Origin: Gammaproteobacteria bacterium | GTDB lineage: Bacteria; Pseudomonadota; Gammaproteobacteria; Pseudomonadales; JAUIET01 | Direction: 5' to 3' | Assembly (NCBI GenBank): GCA_030429735.1 | Contig: JAUIET010000001.1 | Span: forward strand, 620,001 to 684,000 | Length of the DNA: 64,000 nucleotides | Shown: positions 55,006-62,931 of the stretch, piece by piece | How positions within the stretch are numbered: position 1 is the first letter of the stretch | Layout: every line of letters begins with the position of its first letter | Notes under the pieces: model-generated | The model's input: only the letters and a program-made list of their open reading frames with translations | Told to the model about the DNA's origin: nothing | Database searches by the model: none | Translations under genes and position numbers: made by a program

Positions 55006-55009
55006 ATAT

Positions 55010-55067
55010 CACTACTAAATTAATAATAATTAGAGAATTATAGCGATTTATAGCAATATTAGTAGTG
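55010..55067. promoter_or_regulatory. 9-bp inverted repeat flanking an AT-rich core, Lrp/leuA intergenic region
   Basis: CACTACTAA (55010-55018) is the exact reverse complement of TTAGTAGTG (55059-55067). Between them lie 40 AT-rich bases that repeat TATAGC. The site overlaps the regulator's promoter region and lies 72 bases before the leuA ATG, a usual position for Lrp-type wrapping. Confidence 0.6.
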
Positions 55068-55139
55068 AGTTTGCAATCAATCACTCCCAATAATCTCATA
55101 TACTTTCACCCTCAAGAAACCAAGCAGACGATTTCCCTC

Positions 55140-56828
55140 ATGAGTCGATTTGACCACCGCAAATACCCCGCTTTCCAAACCCTGGATATGCCCAATCGGC
55201 AATGGCCGAACCAGCGCATTACCAAGGCGCCATTGTGGTGCAGCGTTGATCTTCGCGATGGCAACCAGGCGTTGATAGACCCGATGAATGTTGCTCAGAA
55301 GATGCAGATGTTCAAATTGCTGGTCAATGTAGGCTTTAAGGAAATCGAAGTTGGCTTTCCTGCCGCCTCACAACCCGACTTCGACTTTGTTCGACGGCTG
55401 ATCGACGAAGACTTGATCCCCGATGATGTGACCGTGCAGGTCCTGACCCAGGCGCGCCAAGAACTGATTGAACGCTCTTTTGAATCGCTGAAAGGGGCCA
55501 AATCGGCGGTGATGCACCTGTACAACTCCACCTCGACTGTGCAACGCGAACAGGTGTTTGAGCTGGATAAGGAGGGTATCAAGGCCATTGCTGTCGAAGG
55601 TGCCAGAATCGTCAAAGACTGCGCAGAACAGCAAACCGACACTCATTGGGTTTTCCAATACTCACCGGAGAGCTTCACCGGCACAGAAATTGATTACGCT
55701 GTGGAAGTGTGCGACGCCGTTATGGATGTCTGGCAGCCGTCTGCAGACAACCCTTGCATCATCAACTTGCCCGCCACTGTAGAAATGGCAACGCCGAATG
55801 TTTATGCCGATCAGATCGAGTGGTTTTGCACGCATCTGGCTAATCGCGATGCCGCCGTGGTCAGTTTACACACGCATAATGACCGCGGTTGCGCGGTGGC
55901 CGCTGCCGAACTTGCGGTGATGGCTGGTGCTGACCGGGTGGAAGGCACCTTGCTTGGCAACGGCGAACGTACCGGCAATATGGACATTGTGACCATGGCC
56001 ATGAACCTGTACAGCCAGGGCATCGACCCGCAGCTGGATCTGTCCAATATGGATGAGATTATCCGTTGCGTTAAAGCCTGCACTCAACTGCCGGTGCACC
56101 CACGCCATCCTTACGCTGGCGAACTTGTGTTCACCGCCTTCTCGGGCAGCCATCAGGACGCGATTCGCAAGTGTCTGAACAAACGCGAGGAAAACGATAT
56201 CTGGCAAGTCGCGTACCTGCCCATCGATCCGTCTGATCTTGGTCGTTCGTACCAGGAAGTTATTCGAATCAACAGTCAGAGCGGCAAAGGCGGCATAGCC
56301 TATGTGTTAGAGCAAGAGCATGGTATGCACATACCGCGCTGGCTGCAAATCGATTTCAGTGGCGTCGTGCAAAAACACGCCGAGGTAACCGAAGCAGAAG
56401 TTGGCCCGGAAGTCATCGGCACCTTGTTCACCAAGCAATATATAGAGCAGTTCACACCCTATGAATTAAAGGGCTATCAGCTCAGCCGTGAAAACAAGCA
56501 AGAACGTTTGAATGCCTCAGTGTTGTACCGCGGTGAAGCATTAAATCTGCAGGGAACCGGTACCGGTGTGGTCGGCGCATTCGTGGACGCTCTGCAAACG
56601 CACAGTGGCAAACAGATAGTATTGGTAGAGTACAGCGAGCATGCGCTAAGCAACAGTGCAGGCGCCGACGCGGCGACCTACGTACAACTCAGTGTGGACG
56701 GGCAGCGCTATTGTGGTGTTGGTAAAAGCAGAGATATTGTCTCAGCATCATTGCAGGCGATATTAAGCGCGACAAACCAGCCTTTACAATTTGAGGCGGC
56801 CAGTCAACCAGATACCGCCATGGCGTAG
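55140..56828 (+). CDS. leuA: 2-isopropylmalate synthase (long, class II type)
   Basis: A 562-residue enzyme that condenses acetyl-CoA with 2-oxoisovalerate in leucine synthesis. The barrel has DLRDGNQAL (metal-binding Asp), the FPAASQPDFDF block and the SLHTHNDRGC histidine pair. The regulatory LeuA dimer domain fills about 430-555. The ATG at 55140 begins MSRFDHRKYPAF, the usual start for the Pseudomonas-type enzyme; GTG at 55065 would lie within the inverted repeat. Lrp-type control is likely from the divergent gene. Confidence 0.95.
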   Translation: MSRFDHRKYPAFQTLDMPNRQWPNQRITKAPLWCSVDLRDGNQALIDPMNVAQKMQMFKLLVNVGFKEIEVGFPAASQPDFDFVRRLIDEDLIPDDVTVQVLTQARQELIERSFESLKGAKSAVMHLYNSTSTVQREQVFELDKEGIKAIAVEGARIVKDCAEQQTDTHWVFQYSPESFTGTEIDYAVEVCDAVMDVWQPSADNPCIINLPATVEMATPNVYADQIEWFCTHLANRDAAVVSLHTHNDRGCAVAAAELAVMAGADRVEGTLLGNGERTGNMDIVTMAMNLYSQGIDPQLDLSNMDEIIRCVKACTQLPVHPRHPYAGELVFTAFSGSHQDAIRKCLNKREENDIWQVAYLPIDPSDLGRSYQEVIRINSQSGKGGIAYVLEQEHGMHIPRWLQIDFSGVVQKHAEVTEAEVGPEVIGTLFTKQYIEQFTPYELKGYQLSRENKQERLNASVLYRGEALNLQGTGTGVVGAFVDALQTHSGKQIVLVEYSEHALSNSAGADAATYVQLSVDGQRYCGVGKSRDIVSASLQAILSATNQPLQFEAASQPDTAMA

Positions 56829-56845
56829 AGCCTTATTGCAGATCG

Positions 56846-57061
56846 TCAGGCGCCTTCGAGCTCCTCGAGTTCGCTTGGCTGCTCTTTACTATTGGCTGAT
56901 TCCACGCTGACATGGCTACGCAGCGCTGTGTGCCGCAGGCTTACTTTCTTGGCATCGTCGTCGCCCAGATACTCTGCGATGTCTTCCAGACCCTGAATCA
57001 GTGCATCCTTTTCCTGAAGGAACTTATCGTCGTTCGAGCGTGATGAGAAAAACTTTGGCAT
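56846..57061 (-). CDS. Small acidic hypothetical protein
   Basis: A 71-residue soluble protein with an acidic centre (GLEDIAEYLGDDDA) and an acidic end (SELEELEGA). I recognise no family. The ATG at 57061 has GGAAG 6 bases upstream; an in-frame ATG at 57073 lacks this. It is convergent with leuA and fills the gap before the acyltransferase gene. Confidence 0.6.
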   Translation of the reverse strand: MPKFFSSRSNDDKFLQEKDALIQGLEDIAEYLGDDDAKKVSLRHTALRSHVSVESANSKEQPSELEELEGA

Positions 57062-57201
57062 TACAGCTTCCATTTGCTATCTATTTGTACAGTTAACAAA
57101 GTAGTTAAGCTGAACCTGCCCTGCCAGCGACTTAGTACACACACTTAATGTTGATTGCTTACATTTTAGAGTGCTATTGAGCATACAAGCCACGCAGGCG
57201 G

Positions 57202-57948
57202 CTAACACAGTGCAGATTGCTGTTCGTTGAGTATAGCGTTGCGAGCACGCTGCTTGAGCTGGTCGTGGCTCAGGCTAATGACGTCTTCTTTGGAAATTGG
57301 CTCCAATACCGTCATCACTGTTTTGCCAGGGTACAGGTCCAGGCTGCGCGCAGGAACAACGGCGTCTGTTCCAGCCAACACCACGGGAAGAATCGGCAAT
57401 TGCATTTGCTTGGCCATCACGAACGCTCCGCTCTTGAACGGCAGCAACACCCCCTTTTCACTGCGTGTGCCTTCCGGGAAAAATATAATCGAGGACCCCG
57501 GGGTGAATTTCTGCTGGGCTTCTCTGAGTTGTTTATGGGCCTTGGCCCTGTCACTTCGGTCTATATAGATGTGCCCCAGTTTTTCCGCGGCTATGCCAAA
57601 GAACGGTAGAGAGCGAAGCTCCTGCTTCATTACCCAACGAATATCCAGGCCTAGCCGCCCGTATAACAGGAAAATATCAAAGTGGCTTAGATGGTTAGCG
57701 ACAATGATGTACGATTGTCTGGGGTCCATGCGTTCCTGGCCACGTACCTCAACACTGCTTAGCGCAGTTAGGGTATTCAACGAGCACCAGCCGGGTGCCA
57801 CTTTTTGATTGCAAAAACGCGGGCACCAGCGGCAGAACAATAAAATAAATATGGCCGCAAGCAGCATTGACAGCACCAGTACCGGCCCGAAAACAAGCCA
57901 CTTGTATGGCTGAAATAAATAGTAGCGCCAGTTTTTTTCTCGTTGCAT
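57202..57948 (-). CDS. PlsC-like 1-acylglycerol-3-phosphate acyltransferase
   Basis: A 248-residue membrane acyltransferase that adds an acyl chain to lysophosphatidic acid. A hydrophobic N-terminal segment (about 14-40) is followed by the HX4D motif NHLSHFD (near 88) and FPEGTRS (near 161). The ATG at 57948 has GGGAAAG about 5 bases upstream; an upstream in-frame start adds 14 residues and lacks this. It diverges from argS. Confidence 0.9.
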   Translation of the reverse strand: MQREKNWRYYLFQPYKWLVFGPVLVLSMLLAAIFILLFCRWCPRFCNQKVAPGWCSLNTLTALSSVEVRGQERMDPRQSYIIVANHLSHFDIFLLYGRLGLDIRWVMKQELRSLPFFGIAAEKLGHIYIDRSDRAKAHKQLREAQQKFTPGSSIIFFPEGTRSEKGVLLPFKSGAFVMAKQMQLPILPVVLAGTDAVVPARSLDLYPGKTVMTVLEPISKEDVISLSHDQLKQRARNAILNEQQSALC

Positions 57949-58056
57949 ACCGCTTTCCCTTACAAGCCAAAGAGTGCCACGCAGACGCAAAAAATTCCAT
58001 ACTCTGCATTACCAGTCTTAGGTACAATTGTTGGCCTTCTATTCAGTGCCTGACCC

Positions 58057-59781
58057 ATGTCCATCAAAACCATTCTCGAGCAGCGATTTGCAGCGGCGAT
58101 GCTGAAAGCCGGCATTGATGCGTCCTGTCCACCGGCGATCGCACGCAGCAAACAGCCCCGTTTTGGTGACTTTCAAGCCAACGGCATGATGGGTGCGGCT
58201 AAAAAAATGCAGTCGCCTCCCCGCGAGCTTGCCGCTCAGGTGATCGAGCAACTTGAGCTTGAGGGCATCGCCGGGAAAACTGAAATTGCTGGCCCGGGAT
58301 TTATTAATATTTTTCTTGAGCCCGCGTTCTTGAATTCGCAGCTGGCAACATTGCCGGGCGGTCTGCAGGCAGCAGCGCCCGGTAGTCGCCAGGAGTTGAT
58401 CGTTGTGGATTACTCCGCGCCTAACCTCGCGAAAGAAATGCACGTGGGTCATTTGCGCTCGACCATCATTGGCGATGTGTTGGCAAGAGTGCTTGAATTT
58501 CAGGGCTACGAAGTTCTTCGCCAGAACCATATGGGCGACTGGGGAACCCAGTTTGGTATGTTGATCGCCGAGCTGGAACGTATTGAAGACGCTGAAAATA
58601 TGGTTCTCAGCGATCTGGAAACATTTTATCAGCGCTCCAAAACTCATTTTGATAATGACCCTGAATTTGCCGCAAAAGCTCGTGAGTATGTTGTGCGCTT
58701 GCAATCAGGCGATCAACACTGCGTGTCTCTGTGGCAAAAGTTCATTGATGTGTCGGTGGATCACAGCCAGGATATTTACGACGCGCTTGGCGTGACACTG
58801 ACTCGCGAGCATATTAAGCCGGAGAGTGCCTACAATGACATGCTCGCTGATACCGTTGCCAAACTGGAGCAGCGCGGTATCGCGGTTGACGACAATGGCG
58901 CCAAAGTGGTGTTCCTCGACGAGCTGGCTAATAAAGACGGGAAACCCAGCGCGGTTATTATTCAGAAGTCGGGTGGCGGCTTCCTGTACTCAACCACGGA
59001 TATCGCCGCCCTCGATTTTCGCTGCAATACGCTGGGCGCGAAACGCCTGATGTATTTTATTGATGCGCGCCAGTCTTTGCATATGAAACAATTATTTGCG
59101 ATTGGTCGCAAAGCCGGCATGGTGCCTGATGGTGTCAGTCTGGAACATCACGCCTTTGGCACGATGATGGGTAAGGACGGCAAGCCGTTTAAAACCCGAA
59201 CAGGTGGTACGGTAAAGCTAGCCAATTTGCTGAGTGAAGCGGTCGAGCGCGCCGCTGAATTGCTGAGCCAACGCGACAGCGAACTTAGCGAGCAACAGCG
59301 CCAGGAAGTAGCACGCAAAGTGGGCATCGGGGCCATCAAATACGCAGATCTAAGCATCACGCGCACCAACGATTATGTGTTCGACTGGGATGCCATGTTG
59401 AGCTTTGAAGGCAACACTGCACCGTATCTGCAATACGCCTACACTCGAATTCGCAGTGTGTTCCGCAAAGCGGATTGCGCGTCAGCCGATATCAGCGCGC
59501 TGCGTATTGTTGAAGCCAGTGAGCACGAACTGGGACTACTGCTACTGCAGTTTCCGGAAATCATCGACCAATTAGCCGCAGATGCATTTCCGCATGTGCT
59601 GTGCACCTATCTGTATGAACTGGCGAGTGCGTTTATGACGTTTTACGAAGCCTGCCCGATTCTGAAAGACGACGTGGACTCTGACACGCGAGCAAGCCGC
59701 ATGGCATTGTGCGAGCTAAGCGGCCAGGTACTCCAACGCGGCCTTGATCTGTTAGGTATCGAAGTTATGGAGTATATGTAA
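58057..59781 (+). CDS. argS: Arginyl-tRNA synthetase
   Basis: A 574-residue class I synthetase that charges tRNA-Arg. The N-terminal Add-1 domain (1-115) precedes HVGHLRST (HIGH motif, near 130) and the catalytic block. The KMSK-like loop lies in [14 protein letters not shown] (near 370). The anticodon-binding C-terminal domain ends LGIEVMEYM, close to the family consensus. It is convergent with yaaA. Confidence 0.96.
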   Translation: MSIKTILEQRFAAAMLKAGIDASCPPAIARSKQPRFGDFQANGMMGAAKKMQSPPRELAAQVIEQLELEGIAGKTEIAGPGFINIFLEPAFLNSQLATLPGGLQAAAPGSRQELIVVDYSAPNLAKEMHVGHLRSTIIGDVLARVLEFQGYEVLRQNHMGDWGTQFGMLIAELERIEDAENMVLSDLETFYQRSKTHFDNDPEFAAKAREYVVRLQSGDQHCVSLWQKFIDVSVDHSQDIYDALGVTLTREHIKPESAYNDMLADTVAKLEQRGIAVDDNGAKVVFLDELANKDGKPSAVIIQKSGGGFLYSTTDIAALDFRCNTLGAKRLMYFIDARQSLHMKQLFAIGRKAGMVPDGVSLEHHAFGTMMGKDGKPFKTRTGGTVKLANLLSEAVERAAELLSQRDSELSEQQRQEVARKVGIGAIKYADLSITRTNDYVFDWDAMLSFEGNTAPYLQYAYTRIRSVFRKADCASADISALRIVEASEHELGLLLLQFPEIIDQLAADAFPHVLCTYLYELASAFMTFYEACPILKDDVDSDTRASRMALCELSGQVLQRGLDLLGIEVMEYM

Positions 59782-59790
59782 CCGCGGTCA

Positions 59791-60561
59791 CTACTGCTTG
59801 CGGGTAAACACAGGCACGGCAGGTGACGACAGTTTTTTGTTGAGTTTGTAGCCGTCCACCGAAAATTCCAGCAATTCAGACGCTGACGTTACCCGATTCT
59901 TGATGATCCATGCTGCCATCTGCCCGCGCACTTTTTTGGCAAAGAAGCTGATCATCTTGTATTCGCCATTTTTGTAGTCCTTGAAGGCAGGACTGATGAT
60001 CTCAGCGTTGATGTCTTTTTTCTTCACCGCTTTGAAGTATTCGTTCGACGCCAAATTAAGTAATATTTCGCTCTTGTTTTTTTTGAGTTGCGCATTCAAT
60101 TCTTCGGTCAGCTGTGTGCCCCAAAATTCGTACAAATTCTTACCACGGGTATTGGCGAACTTGACACCCATTTCCAGCCGATAGGGCTGCATTAAATCCA
60201 GAGGCTTCAACAAGCCATAAAGGCCGGAGAGTATGCGAAGGTGTTTCTGCGCAAATTTAAAGTCGGCGCTGCTGAATGTGTCAGCTTCAAGGCCGGTATA
60301 CACATCCCCCTTGAACGCCAGTGCTGCCTGCTTGGCATTTGCCGTCGAAAAGGGCGTCTGCCATTGCTGATAGCGGTCAAAATTCAGCTCGCCCAGCGAA
60401 TCGCTGATACCCATCAAACCTGAAATATCCGCCGGCGACAAACGTTGTAATTGCTGGATTAACTCGGCAGAATCCTCCAGAAAGTCGGGCTGGCTATGAG
60501 CCTTGGTGGTCGGCTTGCTGTCAAAATCGAGCGTTTTGGCCGGTGACAAAATAACAATCAT
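59791..60561 (-). CDS. yaaA: YaaA family peroxide-stress protein
   Basis: A 256-residue cytosolic protein of the YaaA/DUF328 family, which limits free iron during peroxide stress in E. coli. It starts with MIVILSPAKTLDF and includes the family blocks DISGLMGISDSLGELN, given as GISDSLGELN, GLYGLLKPLDLMQPYRLEMG, given as GLLKPLDLMQPYRLEMG, and FFAKKVRGQMA. The ATG at 60561 is the family start; a much longer upstream frame is not coding. It ends 9 bases from the end of argS. Confidence 0.95.
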   Translation of the reverse strand: MIVILSPAKTLDFDSKPTTKAHSQPDFLEDSAELIQQLQRLSPADISGLMGISDSLGELNFDRYQQWQTPFSTANAKQAALAFKGDVYTGLEADTFSSADFKFAQKHLRILSGLYGLLKPLDLMQPYRLEMGVKFANTRGKNLYEFWGTQLTEELNAQLKKNKSEILLNLASNEYFKAVKKKDINAEIISPAFKDYKNGEYKMISFFAKKVRGQMAAWIIKNRVTSASELLEFSVDGYKLNKKLSSPAVPVFTRKQ

Positions 60562-60596
60562 GGTTTCACTAAACTGCCAACAAAAGACGAGCCGTA

Positions 60597-60624
60597 TTGT
60601 AGCAGACCAGCAAGCCCGTATAAT
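60597..60624 (+). promoter_or_regulatory. Sigma70-like promoter of the TRAP permease genes
   Basis: TTGTAG (60597-60602), a 16-base spacer and a perfect TATAAT (60619-60624). The expected start of transcription, near 60631-60633, lies 1-3 bases before the ATG at 60634, so the message would be nearly leaderless. Confidence 0.5.
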
Positions 60625-60633
60625 CCGCCGCGT

Positions 60634-61134
60634 ATGACCACTCTCGCCACATTTTGCAATACCATCAGTTCGGTGACCGGACGGGCGCTGGCCTGGCTGG
60701 TATACGCCATGATGCTGATCAGCTGTCTGGTTGTTGTGCTGCGCTATGGCTTTGGCATCAGCATTATTGCACTGCAGGAATCCGTTACCTACCTGCACGC
60801 GTGCGTATTCATGCTCGGGGCCGCGTATACCTTGCAACAAGGTGAACACGTGCGAGTGGATATCCTATACCGCAATTTTAGTGTGCGGCGAAAAGCGCTG
60901 GTGGACCTGGCAGGCAGTGTTCTGTTTCTTGTACCGCTGTGCCTGTATTTGCTGTATGCAAGCCAGGACTACGTCATCAACGCCTGGACAGTGAAGGAAG
61001 CGTCGGTTGAAAAAGACGGTATTCCGGCGGTTTTTTTGCTAAAAAGCCTGATTCCTCTAATGGCGGTGCTATTGCTGGTCCAAGCAGTCGCCGAGATCAT
61101 TAAAAATCTGCTGGTTTTGCGATGCCGTGATTGA
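60634..61134 (+). CDS. TRAP transporter small permease (DctQ type)
   Basis: A 166-residue inner-membrane protein with four predicted helices (about 13-35, 47-67, 92-112 and 128-150). The DctQ family pattern is visible: YLHACVFMLGAAYTLQQGEHVRVDI, given as GAAYTLQQGEHVRVDI. It forms the TRAP membrane complex with the large permease, whose ATG lies 8 bases before this stop. It has no evident Shine-Dalgarno. Confidence 0.9.
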   Translation: MTTLATFCNTISSVTGRALAWLVYAMMLISCLVVVLRYGFGISIIALQESVTYLHACVFMLGAAYTLQQGEHVRVDILYRNFSVRRKALVDLAGSVLFLVPLCLYLLYASQDYVINAWTVKEASVEKDGIPAVFLLKSLIPLMAVLLLVQAVAEIIKNLLVLRCRD

Positions 61135-62500
61135 GCTGATTCCCATTCTGATGTTTCTGGTGATCTGCCTGGTGTTGATCATCGGCTACCCGGTCGCTTT
61201 CAGCCTGGCCGGAACCGCACTTTTGTTTGCACTATTGGGTACGCTGGGTGGAGTGTTTGATACGGCGTTTCTTGCCGCCCTGCCCAATCGCATCTTCGGC
61301 ACTATCAACAATGTTACCTTGATTGCGGTGCCCTTGTTCGTATTGATGGGCGTGATGCTCGAGCGCTCCAAGGTTGCCGAGGCCTTATTGCAAAACATGG
61401 CGGCCGTTTTCGGGCAAATGCGCGGTGGACTGGGCGTGTCCGTGATCGTTGTCGGCGCCCTGCTGGCGGCGAGTACCGGCATAGTCGGCGCTACTGTAGT
61501 GACCATGGGTTTGCTGTCCTTACCGACCATGCTGCGCCAGGGCTATTCACCGGCACTGGCAACCGGCACCATCAGTGCAACAGGCACGCTGGGCCAGATT
61601 ATTCCGCCCTCTATCGCACTGGTGCTGCTTGGCGACATACTGTCCAGCGCGTATCAGCAAGCCCAGCTGGACATGGGTATATTCTCCCCGAAAACGGTGT
61701 CAGTGGGCGACTTGTTCGTTGGCGCATTGATCCCAGGCGTATTGCTGGTATTCGCATACATCAGTTATTTGCTGATTCACGCCTGGTTGCGCCCCGGTGA
61801 CGCACCGGCGATCGACAAGTCACTGCTACCCAACACCACCACCGCTGAAAAACTGCGCAGCATCGCAGCACCGATTTTTTTAATCGGTCTGGTGCTGGGC
61901 TCAATTCTGCTTGGTATTGCCACGCCAACCGAAGCAGCTGGCGTTGGTGCCCTGGGTGCAACCTTATTGGCCTGGATGCACGGCGCATTGAACCGGCTTG
62001 TGCTGGCCGATGTAGCCCGTTCCACACTGAACGTGACCTGCATGGTTTTCATGATTTTGATCGGCGCGGCAGTGTTCTCGCTGGTGTTTCGAGGCTTTGG
62101 CGGCGAGGAGTTGATTCAGGGCTTTTTCGAAAGTATGCCCGGCGGCGTTGTGGGCGCCACTCTGGTGGTGATGATCGCCATATTCTTGCTGGGCTTTATT
62201 TTGGACTTTATTGAAATCACTTTTGTGGTAGTGCCCATAGTTGCGCCCATTTTGCTGGTAATGGGCCTGGACCCGGTCTGGCTTGGCGTGATGATTGCCA
62301 TTAATCTGCAAACCTCGTTTCTGACCCCGCCGTTTGGATTTGCGCTGTTCTACTTGCGCGGCGTGGCACCGGAAAGTGTAGAAACCAGCGCGATGTATCG
62401 CGGTGTGATACCGTTTATTATTATTCAGGTTCTGATGCTGGTCGCACTGGCGTTTTGGCCACAATTGGCAACCTGGTTGCCACACACAATGTACCAGTAA
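61127..62500 (+). CDS. TRAP transporter large permease (DctM type)
   Basis: A 457-residue protein with about 12 hydrophobic segments. It has the DctM-family blocks IAVPLFVLMGVMLERS, given as PLFVLMGVMLERS, ATGTISATGTLGQIIPPS, and ATPTEAAGVGALGA. It carries the transport pathway driven by sodium or proton gradients. The start overlaps the small-permease gene by 8 bases; GTG at 61127 or nearby is used. The substrate is unknown. A thioesterase gene follows 17 bases later, and the binding protein is convergent. Confidence 0.92.
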   Translation: MIELIPILMFLVICLVLIIGYPVAFSLAGTALLFALLGTLGGVFDTAFLAALPNRIFGTINNVTLIAVPLFVLMGVMLERSKVAEALLQNMAAVFGQMRGGLGVSVIVVGALLAASTGIVGATVVTMGLLSLPTMLRQGYSPALATGTISATGTLGQIIPPSIALVLLGDILSSAYQQAQLDMGIFSPKTVSVGDLFVGALIPGVLLVFAYISYLLIHAWLRPGDAPAIDKSLLPNTTTAEKLRSIAAPIFLIGLVLGSILLGIATPTEAAGVGALGATLLAWMHGALNRLVLADVARSTLNVTCMVFMILIGAAVFSLVFRGFGGEELIQGFFESMPGGVVGATLVVMIAIFLLGFILDFIEITFVVVPIVAPILLVMGLDPVWLGVMIAINLQTSFLTPPFGFALFYLRGVAPESVETSAMYRGVIPFIIIQVLMLVALAFWPQLATWLPHTMYQ

Positions 62501-62517
62501 ACTCTTTAGGGAAGACT

Positions 62518-62916
62518 ATGGTCGATATTGCTGATGACGAAGTGCCAACGCCGCTGGGTGAGCTCACCTTGCAAGCGGTGGCCATGCCCAAAGACACCAA
62601 TGCCAGCGGCGATATTTTTGGTGGCTGGCTGGTGTCGCAAATGGACCTGGCGGGCCTGGTGACTGCGGAAAGGATAGCGCATGGGCGCGTAGCAACCGTC
62701 GCGATTGACGAAATGAGTTTCATGGTGCCAGTGAAAGTGGGGGCCGTAGTCAGTTGCTACACAACACTGATGCGAACCGGGCGAAGCTCAATCCATGTTC
62801 AGGTTGAAGTCTGGGCCGTCAATCAGGGCAAAACTGAATTGCACAAAGTCACCGAAGGCGTGTTTGTGTTCGTAGCCATCGACGACAATGGCCGCACGCG
62901 GGCCATTCCGAAATAG
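62518..62916 (+). CDS. Acyl-CoA thioesterase (YciA-like hotdog fold)
   Basis: A 132-residue hotdog-fold thioesterase. Visible are LQAVAMPKDTNASGDIFGGWL (catalytic Asp in TNASGDIFGG), DEMSFMVPVKVGAVV and the C-terminal VFVAIDDNGRTRAIP. Family members cleave acyl-CoAs and are usually hexameric. The ATG at 62518 has AGGGAAG a few bases upstream; a longer frame does not fit the family. It is in the TRAP transcript but probably has an independent role. Confidence 0.9.
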   Translation: MVDIADDEVPTPLGELTLQAVAMPKDTNASGDIFGGWLVSQMDLAGLVTAERIAHGRVATVAIDEMSFMVPVKVGAVVSCYTTLMRTGRSSIHVQVEVWAVNQGKTELHKVTEGVFVFVAIDDNGRTRAIPK

Positions 62917-62931
62917 CGCTCCCGGTATCGT

